Below are positions 6,604 through 14,048 of a stretch of 19,006 bases of DNA, piece after piece (position 1 is the first letter of the stretch; each line of letters starts with the position of its first letter). The notes beneath the pieces were generated by a model. The model saw only the letters and a list, made by a program, of their open reading frames with translations, made no database searches and was not told where the DNA came from. Origin of the DNA: Planctomycetota bacterium (GTDB taxonomy: Bacteria; Planctomycetota; Phycisphaerae; WQYP01); NCBI GenBank assembly GCA_023489375.1, contig JAMDCX010000112.1, positions 1-19,006 on the forward strand, read 5' to 3'. Made by a program: the position numbers and the translations under genes.

Positions 6604-7432
6604 CCACCTGGTGAATTTGTTGGATGTCCGTGCGCGGCGTAATGGTCAGACTCCAGCGCCAACTGGTGCGTGTGGATTGACGAACCGCTTTAATAACACC
6701 AATAACGGCGCCGGCCACAGCCCGTGGCCATTCGCTGTCATTAAGCAGCACCAGGTCACCCGGCTTTGGAGCCATGGCATGGATGGATTGATCGAGTTCA
6801 CAACGCATCCGCTCCGGACCGGCGCCTTCAATCAGCGCCTGCGGCGCGATGCTGATTAAACCTGACCGTACCGGACGGCTGATGGCGGCAATCTCTTTCA
6901 TGCGTGGATCGGTCATGAGGCGTACGGTGCAGGTTTCCGGTCCCACCTGAACAACCCGCCCTACCACCGCCCGGTTGGCCAGTACCGCATCACCCGGACG
7001 GATGCGACGGTCATCACGCCACCCCTGATCCAACACGCATAGATCCCCATGGCCGGAGGAAAAGCCATCAATACTCGCGGCCCGAAGGCGCTGTACGGAA
7101 AGACCGGGGAAATTCTGGTGGATCACCCGCGTTTCACGCAGCAGTTTTTCCAGATAGCCGATGCGTGTCACCAGCATGGCCATTTCATTTTGATAACGTA
7201 TGCGCAGAGCATTGACCCGACCGCTGGAATTCTCATGCGGATGCAGGAATCCGTTGACACCGGCCTGCAGACCGGTGAAGATCGAAGAAAAAGGCGCTAC
7301 CAGAGTTCTTACCGCTTCCGAGGCGGCACCACGCGGCCGGTTGACCACCCGCGGATGCCGGGCTCCAACAGCAACGGTACCCAGAGCCACCAGGTTTAGA
7401 ATCCAGAACCATTTTCGCGGGGTCATTTTCAT
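6578..7432 (-). CDS. mreC: Rod shape-determining protein MreC
   Basis: The 284-aa protein has a short cytosolic N-terminus, one membrane anchor (WFWILNLVALGTVAVGA), a helical linker around the QNEMAMLVTRIGYLEKLL segment, and the periplasmic beta-domains of MreC (GDAVLANRAVVGRVVQVGP; RMKEIAAISRPVRSGLI). MreC links cytosolic MreB to the periplasmic wall-synthesis enzymes. The chosen start is the second of three clustered ATGs (7435, 7432, 7426) because GGAAGAAGG lies at 7445-7437; longer in-frame extensions would run into mreB and look non-coding. It lies 94 nt downstream of mreB on the same strand. mreD, a class B PBP and rodA, which often follow, are absent; the gene instead runs tail to tail into gnd. 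Confidence 0.92.
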   Translation of the reverse strand: MKMTPRKWFWILNLVALGTVAVGARHPRVVNRPRGAASEAVRTLVAPFSSIFTGLQAGVNGFLHPHENSSGRVNALRIRYQNEMAMLVTRIGYLEKLLRETRVIHQNFPGLSVQRLRAASIDGFSSGHGDLCVLDQGWRDDRRIRPGDAVLANRAVVGRVVQVGPETCTVRLMTDPRMKEIAAISRPVRSGLISIAPQALIEGAGPERMRCELDQSIHAMAPKPGDLVLLNDSEWPRAVAGAVIGVIKAVRQSTRTSWRWSLTITPRTDIQQIHQVVIVLSSRR

Positions 7433-7526
7433 CATGCCTTCTTCCGGAAAGCATACTGGCAGGCCAGCCGGTTGACGGGATAATTCCAGTTGGTTTGGAC
7501 GTGCCGTAAACGGTATCCGCGGCCCA

Positions 7527-8579
7527 TTACATTTCGTCGGTGTCTGATTCCAGGGCTTCCTTGAGATCTTCAAGATTTTCCAGCAGCACATTGGTGCCGC
7601 GTGCCACGCACGTCAGCGGATCCTCCGCCAGCCGTACAGGCAACCCGGTCGCCTGCGAAATAACTTTATCAATGCCGCGCAGCAGGCTGCCGCCACCGGC
7701 CATGACAATACCGCTTTCCACCAGATCGGCGGCCAATTCCGGTTCGGCGCGTTCCAGCGTGTGCGTAACCGCATCGATGATTTTTCCGATCGGTTCCAAC
7801 AGCGCCTCACGGATTTCTTCGCTGGTAATAATACATTTGCGCGGCAAGCCGCTGATCATATCACGTCCGCGGACTTCCATGGTGGTTTCCGGCCCCACAG
7901 CGCTGGCGGAACCGAGTTCAATTTTAATACGCTCGGAAAATTGTTCCCCGATCATCAGGTTGTAGGTTTTCTTCATGTGGTTGGCGATAGCTTCATCAAA
8001 ATTATCACCGGCGGTACGGATAGATTCCGATACTGCCAGATCGCCGAGACTTATGATGGCCACTTCCGTCGTTCCGCCGCCGACGTCCACAATCATGCTG
8101 GCCACGGGTTCACGGATAGGCAGACCGGCGCCAATGGCGGACGCCATCGGCTCGCTGACCAGATAAACACGTCGGGCCTCGGCCTGAAGGGCGGAATGAA
8201 ACACCGCCTGTTTTTCCACCGCGGTAATGCCGGAGGGAATCGCTATGACCACACGCGGACGCACGAAGCGGCGGCGGCCATGGACGCGGCGGATAAAGTA
8301 AGTGAGCATGGCTTCGGTAATTTCAAAATCACTGATGACGCCATCTTTCAGCGGACGCACGGCCGTGATATTTCCCGGCGTTTTACCGAGCATCTCTTTG
8401 GCGACCAGACCAACGGCATTGCCGTTGTGCAGAACGATATTCGTACCCTTTTTAACCGCAACCACGGACGGTTCATTGAGCACAATACCCTGGCCGCGCA
8501 CGCAGACCAGCGTATTGCACGTACCAAGGTCAATGCCCATGTCGAGAGAAAACCAGCCCAACATTGAATCAAAAAACAC
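7527..8579 (-). CDS. mreB: Rod shape-determining actin homologue MreB
   Basis: At 350 aa this is normal length for MreB, the filament-forming bacterial actin that guides lateral wall synthesis under the inner membrane. Visible motifs are phosphate-1 (MGIDLGTCNTLV, about 14-25), the connecting GQGIVLNEPSVVAV block, phosphate-2 (IVDVGGGTTEVAIISLGDL) and the adenosine motif (GIVMAGGGSLLRGIDKVI). A GTG at 8579 is chosen because GGAG lies at 8592-8589, a 9-nt gap; the ATG at 8564 lacks a ribosome site. The N-terminus before GIDLGT (FFDSMLGWF) could act as the hydrophobic/amphipathic membrane-binding segment common in MreB. The acidic tail ends ALESDTDEM. Confidence 0.97.
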   Translation of the reverse strand: MFFDSMLGWFSLDMGIDLGTCNTLVCVRGQGIVLNEPSVVAVKKGTNIVLHNGNAVGLVAKEMLGKTPGNITAVRPLKDGVISDFEITEAMLTYFIRRVHGRRRFVRPRVVIAIPSGITAVEKQAVFHSALQAEARRVYLVSEPMASAIGAGLPIREPVASMIVDVGGGTTEVAIISLGDLAVSESIRTAGDNFDEAIANHMKKTYNLMIGEQFSERIKIELGSASAVGPETTMEVRGRDMISGLPRKCIITSEEIREALLEPIGKIIDAVTHTLERAEPELAADLVESGIVMAGGGSLLRGIDKVISQATGLPVRLAEDPLTCVARGTNVLLENLEDLKEALESDTDEM

Positions 8580-8831
8580 GCCAAACCGCTCCGCGACAAA
8601 ACCCCGAACAGGCCGCCTATAGCAAAGACTTTAAGTACCACGTGGCCGAAGCCAGATCCCCATCTCCATCCCTTAAAACTTTAGCCCAGCATACCATACT
8701 CTTGGCGTTATCGATAGGTACGGACCGTATAAACGCAATTTGTGGACACCCCAATGTATTACGCGGGCCATCTTCCGATGCGGATTCGCATTGGAACCCA
8801 CGATGCCAGTCCGTCACCAGGACGGCATAAT

Positions 8832-8975
8832 TCAGAATCCGATCATCGTTTTATATTCAATGGCCATATAAATCAACGAACTCAAAGTCGCCAAAAAAGC
8901 TATAATCGCCAGTGCCGTATAGATGTTGGGTTGAGGCCGTACTGTTATGCGGGCGGGTGGATTTACGCGTGACAT
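8832..8975 (-). CDS. Small single-span membrane protein, 47 aa
   Basis: The frame starts at ATG 8975 with GGGAG about 7 nt upstream and ends at TGA 8832-8834. The peptide is MSRVNPPARITVRPQPNIYT followed by ALAIIAFLATLSSLIYMAIE and YKTMIGF: a basic, proline-rich cytosolic N-terminus, one strong membrane helix and a short tail. It lies 113 nt downstream of the coiled-coil membrane gene on the same strand and 252 nt before mreB. Two small hairpins lie between it and mreB (8778-8791 and 8811-8825). The family is not recognised. The clean ribosome site, membrane helix and operon-like position argue for a real gene; a role with the coiled-coil protein or the MreBC machinery is a guess. Confidence 0.7.
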   Translation of the reverse strand: MSRVNPPARITVRPQPNIYTALAIIAFLATLSSLIYMAIEYKTMIGF

Positions 8976-9088
8976 GACAACTCCCGAAAAATCATAAGAT
9001 CAATTTTGGCTCCGCCGGATTATCCAATCCCAGGTACGAAAAACTGGCGTACACACATACTACGGCGGCGCGGTCTGTACCATAGTTT

Positions 9089-9961
9089 TTAGATTCCCGG
9101 TCCGCTCATGACCATTTCTTTCGGGGCAATTGTGGTGCCCGGAGCCTGCAACGATACCACGCCGACAGATTCAGTGGCATCAGACTTCTGCACCACCACG
9201 TCGCCGATATAGCGGCCATTGGAATAAATGGTCAGCCGAGTTCCCTTTACCACACCGTCCCGCGTTCCTAACGAGGCACTGACGTATGTATGGCCATTAT
9301 AGGTGGCCACTTTCATAACCATGCCATTAACTTGAACGGAGGTTGGCACGCCCGCAACCGCTGTAGACAGGGCATTGGCAATCGGACTGGAGGTTCTGGC
9401 AGCCACCTGCATCTGGGCCATCTTACGATGTAGCGAAGCAATGCTTTCCTGCAGCACCTCAATAGTTTTCCGGGCAACATTGCGCTCGTTGGTCAACTCA
9501 GTAATGCGCCGACCAAGGCCAGCGTTCTGATTGACATAGGCCAGCAGTTTGGGACGCAACGCGGTGAGAACCGCATTCTGACCGGCCACCTGTTTATTCA
9601 ACGAACTGACGGTGTTAGTCAGATCGGTGATGCTGGCCTGCAACTGGCTCTTGGAAACGCGTAACTGCGCAATAGTGGTCTGATCATCCGCCAGTTTAGA
9701 TTGCAGATCAAGAATCGTATTATTCAACTGCCCGGCCTTTTGGGCCGCCGCCTGCAAAGCCGCAGTCAATTGAGTCTGCAGGTTGCTGTTGGTCTGTTGC
9801 AGCTGACTGGCCATGGCCTGCGCGGCAATCTGCGATTTCTGCGACAAGGCCACCTCGGCGCGATAATTCCTCTGCTTGTCGGCAAACAGAATTACCAACA
9901 CCGCCAGCACCAGTGCCAGTACCAGTTGTAACAACACAAATGTTTTTGTAAGAGTATTCAA
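9089..9961 (-). CDS. Membrane-anchored coiled-coil protein with C-terminal beta domain
   Basis: The 290-aa protein has an N-terminal membrane helix at about 8-27 (VLLQLVLALVLAVLVILFAD). A Gln/Leu/Ala-rich heptad-like coiled coil follows from about 35 to 185, then a C-terminal ~100-residue domain (VNGMVMKVATYNGHTYVSAS, LGTRDGVVKGTRLTIYSNG) that looks like a small beta barrel. The layout resembles MreC (anchor, coil, beta domain) without clear sequence homology; it is probably a planctomycete-type conserved protein of unknown function facing the periplasm. The start is TTG at 9961, supported by a perfect AGGAGG at 9972-9967 with a 5-nt gap. It lies between accD and the small membrane protein. 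Confidence 0.8.
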   Translation of the reverse strand: MNTLTKTFVLLQLVLALVLAVLVILFADKQRNYRAEVALSQKSQIAAQAMASQLQQTNSNLQTQLTAALQAAAQKAGQLNNTILDLQSKLADDQTTIAQLRVSKSQLQASITDLTNTVSSLNKQVAGQNAVLTALRPKLLAYVNQNAGLGRRITELTNERNVARKTIEVLQESIASLHRKMAQMQVAARTSSPIANALSTAVAGVPTSVQVNGMVMKVATYNGHTYVSASLGTRDGVVKGTRLTIYSNGRYIGDVVVQKSDATESVGVVSLQAPGTTIAPKEMVMSGPGI

Positions 9962-10148
9962 GAGCGCCTCCTGAGAGTAAAGAAATTCAAATCAGACCTC
10001 GCCAATATTCTGCCCATGCCAGAATTTTACCATGACTTTCTCCCGCCGCAATACTAGAAGTTTAATAGCTGGCGGCAAACTGTCAAGGAAAAGACCATCA
10101 TGACGTAAAAAAGGAAATTTGGAAAAAGACTTAAAACGTATGAAATAA

Positions 10149-10162
10149 ACCGGGCTACCGGT
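10149..10162 (-). terminator. Possible terminator downstream of accD
   Basis: On the minus strand, ACCGG-TAGC-CCGGT is followed by TTATTTC, about 46 nt past the accD stop. The five-pair stem and interrupted U-run make it weak. Confidence 0.3.
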
Positions 10163-10207
10163 CTTAAATGCACTAATATCGCGTGAAAACGTGTGTTTGA
10201 GCCACAT

Positions 10208-11077
10208 TTAGCGTCCAAAGAAGTCAATACTGCGGGCTACCGCGGACCTGAGTTCACGGCGGGGTACAATACGGTCGATGAACCCCTTATCCAAAAGGAA
10301 CTCGGCCCGCTGGAAACCTTCGGGAAGTTCCATGCGAATGGTGTTGGCGATGGTGCGCGGTCCGGCAAAACCGATCATGGCCCTGGGTTCGGCAAAAATA
10401 AGATCTCCAAGCATCGCAAAACTGGCGGTCACACCGCCCGTGGTCGGATCCGCCAGAACACTGATAAACAAACCTCCCTGACGATGATGCCGCGCCAGCG
10501 CCGCAGAAGTTTTGGCCATCTGCATGAGGCTGATGGTGCTTTCCTGCATACGGGCGCCGCCGGAGCAGGACACAATTAATAAAGGCAGGCGTTCGGCCGT
10601 GGCCCGTTCTACAGCGCGCGTGATTTTTTCGCCCACCACAGATCCCATGGACCCCGCAAGGAATGTAAAATCCATGGCCGCCATAATCACCGGACGGCCT
10701 TTAATAAAGGCGCGCCCGGTTAATACGCCATCTTTGGAGCCGGTAAGCTTTTGCGCTTCTGCCAATTGCTGGCGATAAGATTTTTTAGCGGCAAATCCAA
10801 GTTGATCCGTCGGGGCCAGATCAGCATCCATCTCTTCAAAGGTATTGGTATCTGTAAGCAGGAGGATTCTCTGACGGGCGGAAATCCTAAAATGATGATC
10901 ACACTTCGGACAGGCATGGAAATTAGCTTCCATCTCCGGACGATAGAGCATTTGATTACACCCTGGACAGGCCAACCAAAGCCCTTCCGGAACATTGACA
11001 TGTTTACGCGCCTGCGTAAAAGTCGATGGAGTTGTGGTTCGCAACGATGTTGGTTCCGCGATCATCATCGGTGTCAT
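10208..11077 (-). CDS. accD: Acetyl-CoA carboxylase carboxyltransferase subunit beta
   Basis: AccD forms, with AccA, the carboxyltransferase that moves CO2 from biotin carrier protein to acetyl-CoA, giving malonyl-CoA for fatty acid synthesis. The 289-aa frame starts with a ~30-residue leader. The zinc ribbon has Cys37/Cys40 (CPGC) and Cys56/Cys59 (CPKC). The crotonase-like core follows, with SCSGGARMQES and the TTGGVTASFAMLGDLIFAEP block that helps form the acyl-CoA/biotin site, ending DFFGR. The ATG at 11077 is preferred over 11104 because AAGGA lies 7 nt before it. accA is not in the window. It may be transcribed with the downstream coiled-coil gene, separated by 246 nt that holds no convincing gene. 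Confidence 0.96.
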   Translation of the reverse strand: MTPMMIAEPTSLRTTTPSTFTQARKHVNVPEGLWLACPGCNQMLYRPEMEANFHACPKCDHHFRISARQRILLLTDTNTFEEMDADLAPTDQLGFAAKKSYRQQLAEAQKLTGSKDGVLTGRAFIKGRPVIMAAMDFTFLAGSMGSVVGEKITRAVERATAERLPLLIVSCSGGARMQESTISLMQMAKTSAALARHHRQGGLFISVLADPTTGGVTASFAMLGDLIFAEPRAMIGFAGPRTIANTIRMELPEGFQRAEFLLDKGFIDRIVPRRELRSAVARSIDFFGR

Positions 11078-11576
11078 ATCTTTGTCCTTATGCCAGCCAT
11101 ACAATTACCATTTTAGAACGTTACACATCCCGCAGTATAGACCGTTGACAAAGCCCTATAACTGCCCCCCCTCTTCGCGTGTCTTCGGGTATTTATGATA
11201 AGACAGCGCTAAGATAAAGGCAAGACCTTTTTAGCAATTTATTCCCATCTCCTTTTCAAGATATAAGAATATATTCATATTTGCGTATATTTTATGCCAT
11301 GTTTAAGTGGTAAATGCAATTATATTCATATTTATAGAATTTTTAGATTTTCTCTTATCGGACATATTTTGGATAAAATATGCGAATGTTAAGCCAATTG
11401 GCAATGCCTTTACCCGACATACACGATTATCGCCCCATCATTGGCGCCTCACGATTCGTAACCGGGCATGGGTTCAACCGCCAACAACAATATCCGCAAT
11501 GTAAAAAGCCGTGTTTTCCTATCGAATGCTCCAATATTGCCCGTGAACGGTTACCCCAAAAGATACTCTGTATCAC
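11078..11576. other. AT-rich intergenic region with direct and inverted repeats
   Basis: This region lies between the GH3 stop and the accD start and holds no credible gene. The part 11200-11400 is clearly more AT-rich than its surroundings. It contains a perfect palindrome CATATTTT-GGAT-AAAATATG (11363-11382), a palindrome GAATATATTC (11267-11276), a 12-bp direct repeat ATATTCATATTT at 11271-11282 and 11322-11333, and a hairpin at 11208-11235 (GCTAA..AAAGG/CCTTT..TTAGC). It probably holds the GH3 transcript end and the accD promoter. Confidence 0.6.
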
Positions 11577-13970
11577 TTATTTCGACTTGGCCGGCACGAG
11601 TATAAAGTGTGCCACGGTACCGGATGAGGAATTACCTGATATCCAAACATCGAAGGGGCTGGGCGCAACAAGCCACTGGCCCCGGCGATTGTAATAACCC
11701 AGTTTGTTATTGCCGAGCGTAAAAGTTACAGTTTTACTCTGCCCTGGCAAAAGGTGTACCCGCTGAAAACCCTTGAGTTCACGAACCGGGCGGCAACCGG
11801 CCTTGAAATAAAGGCAACGTATATAAAGCTGCACGATATCGGTTCCGGCACGGTGGCCGGTATTGGTCACCACAGCGCTGACTTTCATTGTATCGCCGAT
11901 ATTCAATCGGGTGGTGCTCAATGTTACCGGGCTGATTTTAAAAGTGGTGTAAGATAAGCCGTAGCCAAAGCAAAATTCCGGTCGACGGGAACCATCAATA
12001 TATTTACCCAGCGTGGGCCGGCCGGTATTCAGATGATCATAATAAACCGGAATTTGGCCGACCGAGCGTGGAAAATCCATGGTAATTTTTCCGGATGGAT
12101 TATATTTTCCCAGCAGGATATCCGATATAGCCGGCGCGGTTTCGGTTCCCAGTTGCCAGCATTCCAGCACCGCTGCGGATTTTTTTATCACTTCAGGAAT
12201 GGCCAGCGGACGACCATTGAACAATAAAGTGATAATGGGTTTACCAGTGGCGGCCACAGCATTGAATAACTGCTGTTGCTTTCCGGGTAAACCGATGCGG
12301 ACGCGGCTGGTATTTTCTCCACTCATCCAGGATTTTTCTCCGACCATCATAAGAATCAGATCCGCATGTTTAGCCAGCGCTACAGCACGATGATAATTCG
12401 TTGTTTTTTCCATACCGGTTCGGACAACGGTCATAACGACATTCGCAGGCAATTCGGCACGCAGCACCTGCGGCAGTGAAACCATTCCGGCGGCCGTGCC
12501 CATGCTGTGCCAGCACCCCAGGAACTGTGCCCGGCTGTCCGCCAGCGGGCCGATAATGGCAACCCGCCGTGGAAAATGGGATAGAGGAAGAATACTTTGA
12601 GCGTTTTTAAGCAATACACAGGAACGCCTGGCGGCACGTAAGGCCAGTTGTTTATAAGCAGGCTTAAGAAAGGCGTGTTGCCAACGTGTCGTACTGACGT
12701 AAGGATGGACAAACAATCCACTGCGAAACTTCACGCGCAGCACCCGGCGTACAGCGGTATTGACCTCCGATACCGGAACCTTGCCATCGCGTACCTGCCG
12801 CACCAGTGTCTTATAGGTGTCGCTGGCCATCTCCATATCTACACCGGCGTATAGTGCCCGGCGGGCAGCGTCGGCATTATTGTAAGCGTAGCCCCATGGC
12901 ACCAACTGCTGAACCGCCCCCCAATCACTGACCACAATACCACGAAAACCCCAGTCGCGCACCAATATATCATGCAGTGTGTAGCGATCGGCGGTGCAGG
13001 GGGTAGCACCTATGGAGCTAAAGGCGCTCATGATGGTCAGCGCACCAGAGCGGATTCCAGCCAGGTACGCGGGTAAATAATAATTCCAAAGGGTCATGCG
13101 ATTAATTTCAGCCTGATTGTAATCCCGCCCACCCTGTACCGCACCGTATCCAACGTAATGCTTAAGGCAGGCAATCAGGCGTTCGGGCGCGGCAGGATTT
13201 TTTCCCTGGAAACCTCGAACCGCGGCGACGGTAAAGGCCGAATTCAAATACGGATCTTCACCAAAACTCTCGGCAACTCTTCCCCACCGGGGATCATAGG
13301 AAATATTGATCATCGGGGCAAACGTCCAGTTGACACCCGCGGCCGTGGCTTCGCGTGCGGAAACGCGCTCACAACGCTCCACCAGATGTGGATTCCAGGA
13401 ACACGACAGGGCCAGAGGAATGGGGAATGTAGTTGTAAACCCATGCAGCACATTACTGCCAAAAAGCAATGGAATCCCCAGACGGGTGTCCGCAACGGCC
13501 ATCTTCTGCGCAGAGTTGTATTGTGAAATGCGATAACGCCAATAGGCCTGGCCTGATAGTTTGCCCGCGTGAGGCGGATCAAATCCAAGTAACGAGCCGG
13601 CCATTCCATCCTTGATTGCCGGAGCGATAATGGAAAGGTTCTTAATCCAACTGACCTGCAATAGCTGGCCCACTTTTTCCGGCAGAGTCATGTGCGCCAT
13701 CAAAGCAGCAATCCGTTTATGGACCGACCATCGGGGATTCATCCAATCCCGATGGATGGCGACACCGGAGCGTTTGCCGACGGTGCGGTCCACAGCCTGC
13801 GCCGGCCACGCATATACCGCCAGCCCTGCCAAAGCCAGAACCGCGGCGATGGCATACGAAGCTCTGCCCGCAGGAGCCGGAAGGAGGGTTTTATTCTGCC
13901 ACCACTGTGACATGAGTCGCCGGCGTCGGTCCAGGAATCGACAGAAATGAACAGGGCTGACTTTCTTCAT
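11577..13970 (-). CDS. Secreted GH3 beta-glucosidase
   Basis: This 797-aa glycoside hydrolase family 3 enzyme has BglX-like architecture. A long signal sequence (basic region with RRRR, then a hydrophobic core at about 38-55 and a likely cut after WPAQA near 59) indicates export. The TIM-barrel domain contains the CLKHYVGYGAVQGGRDY block and the nucleophile Asp349 in GIVVSDWGAV. The alpha/beta sandwich carries the probable acid/base Glu552 in WMSGENTSRVRIGLPG. The C-terminus is a fibronectin-III-like domain. GH3 enzymes release glucose from beta-linked oligosaccharides by a retaining mechanism; linkage preference cannot be read from sequence. The ATG at 13970 has GGAG 8 nt upstream. It follows the GH144-like gene by 78 nt on the same strand, so the two are probably co-expressed and act on one glycan. 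Confidence 0.95.
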   Translation of the reverse strand: MKKVSPVHFCRFLDRRRRLMSQWWQNKTLLPAPAGRASYAIAAVLALAGLAVYAWPAQAVDRTVGKRSGVAIHRDWMNPRWSVHKRIAALMAHMTLPEKVGQLLQVSWIKNLSIIAPAIKDGMAGSLLGFDPPHAGKLSGQAYWRYRISQYNSAQKMAVADTRLGIPLLFGSNVLHGFTTTFPIPLALSCSWNPHLVERCERVSAREATAAGVNWTFAPMINISYDPRWGRVAESFGEDPYLNSAFTVAAVRGFQGKNPAAPERLIACLKHYVGYGAVQGGRDYNQAEINRMTLWNYYLPAYLAGIRSGALTIMSAFSSIGATPCTADRYTLHDILVRDWGFRGIVVSDWGAVQQLVPWGYAYNNADAARRALYAGVDMEMASDTYKTLVRQVRDGKVPVSEVNTAVRRVLRVKFRSGLFVHPYVSTTRWQHAFLKPAYKQLALRAARRSCVLLKNAQSILPLSHFPRRVAIIGPLADSRAQFLGCWHSMGTAAGMVSLPQVLRAELPANVVMTVVRTGMEKTTNYHRAVALAKHADLILMMVGEKSWMSGENTSRVRIGLPGKQQQLFNAVAATGKPIITLLFNGRPLAIPEVIKKSAAVLECWQLGTETAPAISDILLGKYNPSGKITMDFPRSVGQIPVYYDHLNTGRPTLGKYIDGSRRPEFCFGYGLSYTTFKISPVTLSTTRLNIGDTMKVSAVVTNTGHRAGTDIVQLYIRCLYFKAGCRPVRELKGFQRVHLLPGQSKTVTFTLGNNKLGYYNRRGQWLVAPSPFDVWISGNSSSGTVAHFILVPAKSK

Positions 13971-14048
13971 AATAAATTCTCCAGAATATAGGACCTATTG
14001 TACTACTCTGTTAAGGAAACCAACGGAAGCTACACTTTCATCACTTTG

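Noticed and set aside
7761..8567. 268-aa plus-strand frame opposite mreB
   Set aside because: It is the antisense shadow of a strongly conserved gene; its His/Asp-rich composition is typical of such shadows.
8617..8817. 66-aa minus-strand frame upstream of mreB
   Set aside because: Composition is not protein-like, there is no ribosome site, and it overlaps the hairpins between the small membrane gene and mreB.
9992..10207. 71-aa minus-strand frame between accD and the coiled-coil gene
   Set aside because: No Shine-Dalgarno, no recognisable domain, and it spans the possible accD terminator.
11307..11504. 65-aa plus-strand frame in the AT-rich intergenic region
   Set aside because: The hydrophobic start merely reflects AT-rich codons; no ribosome site and no domain.
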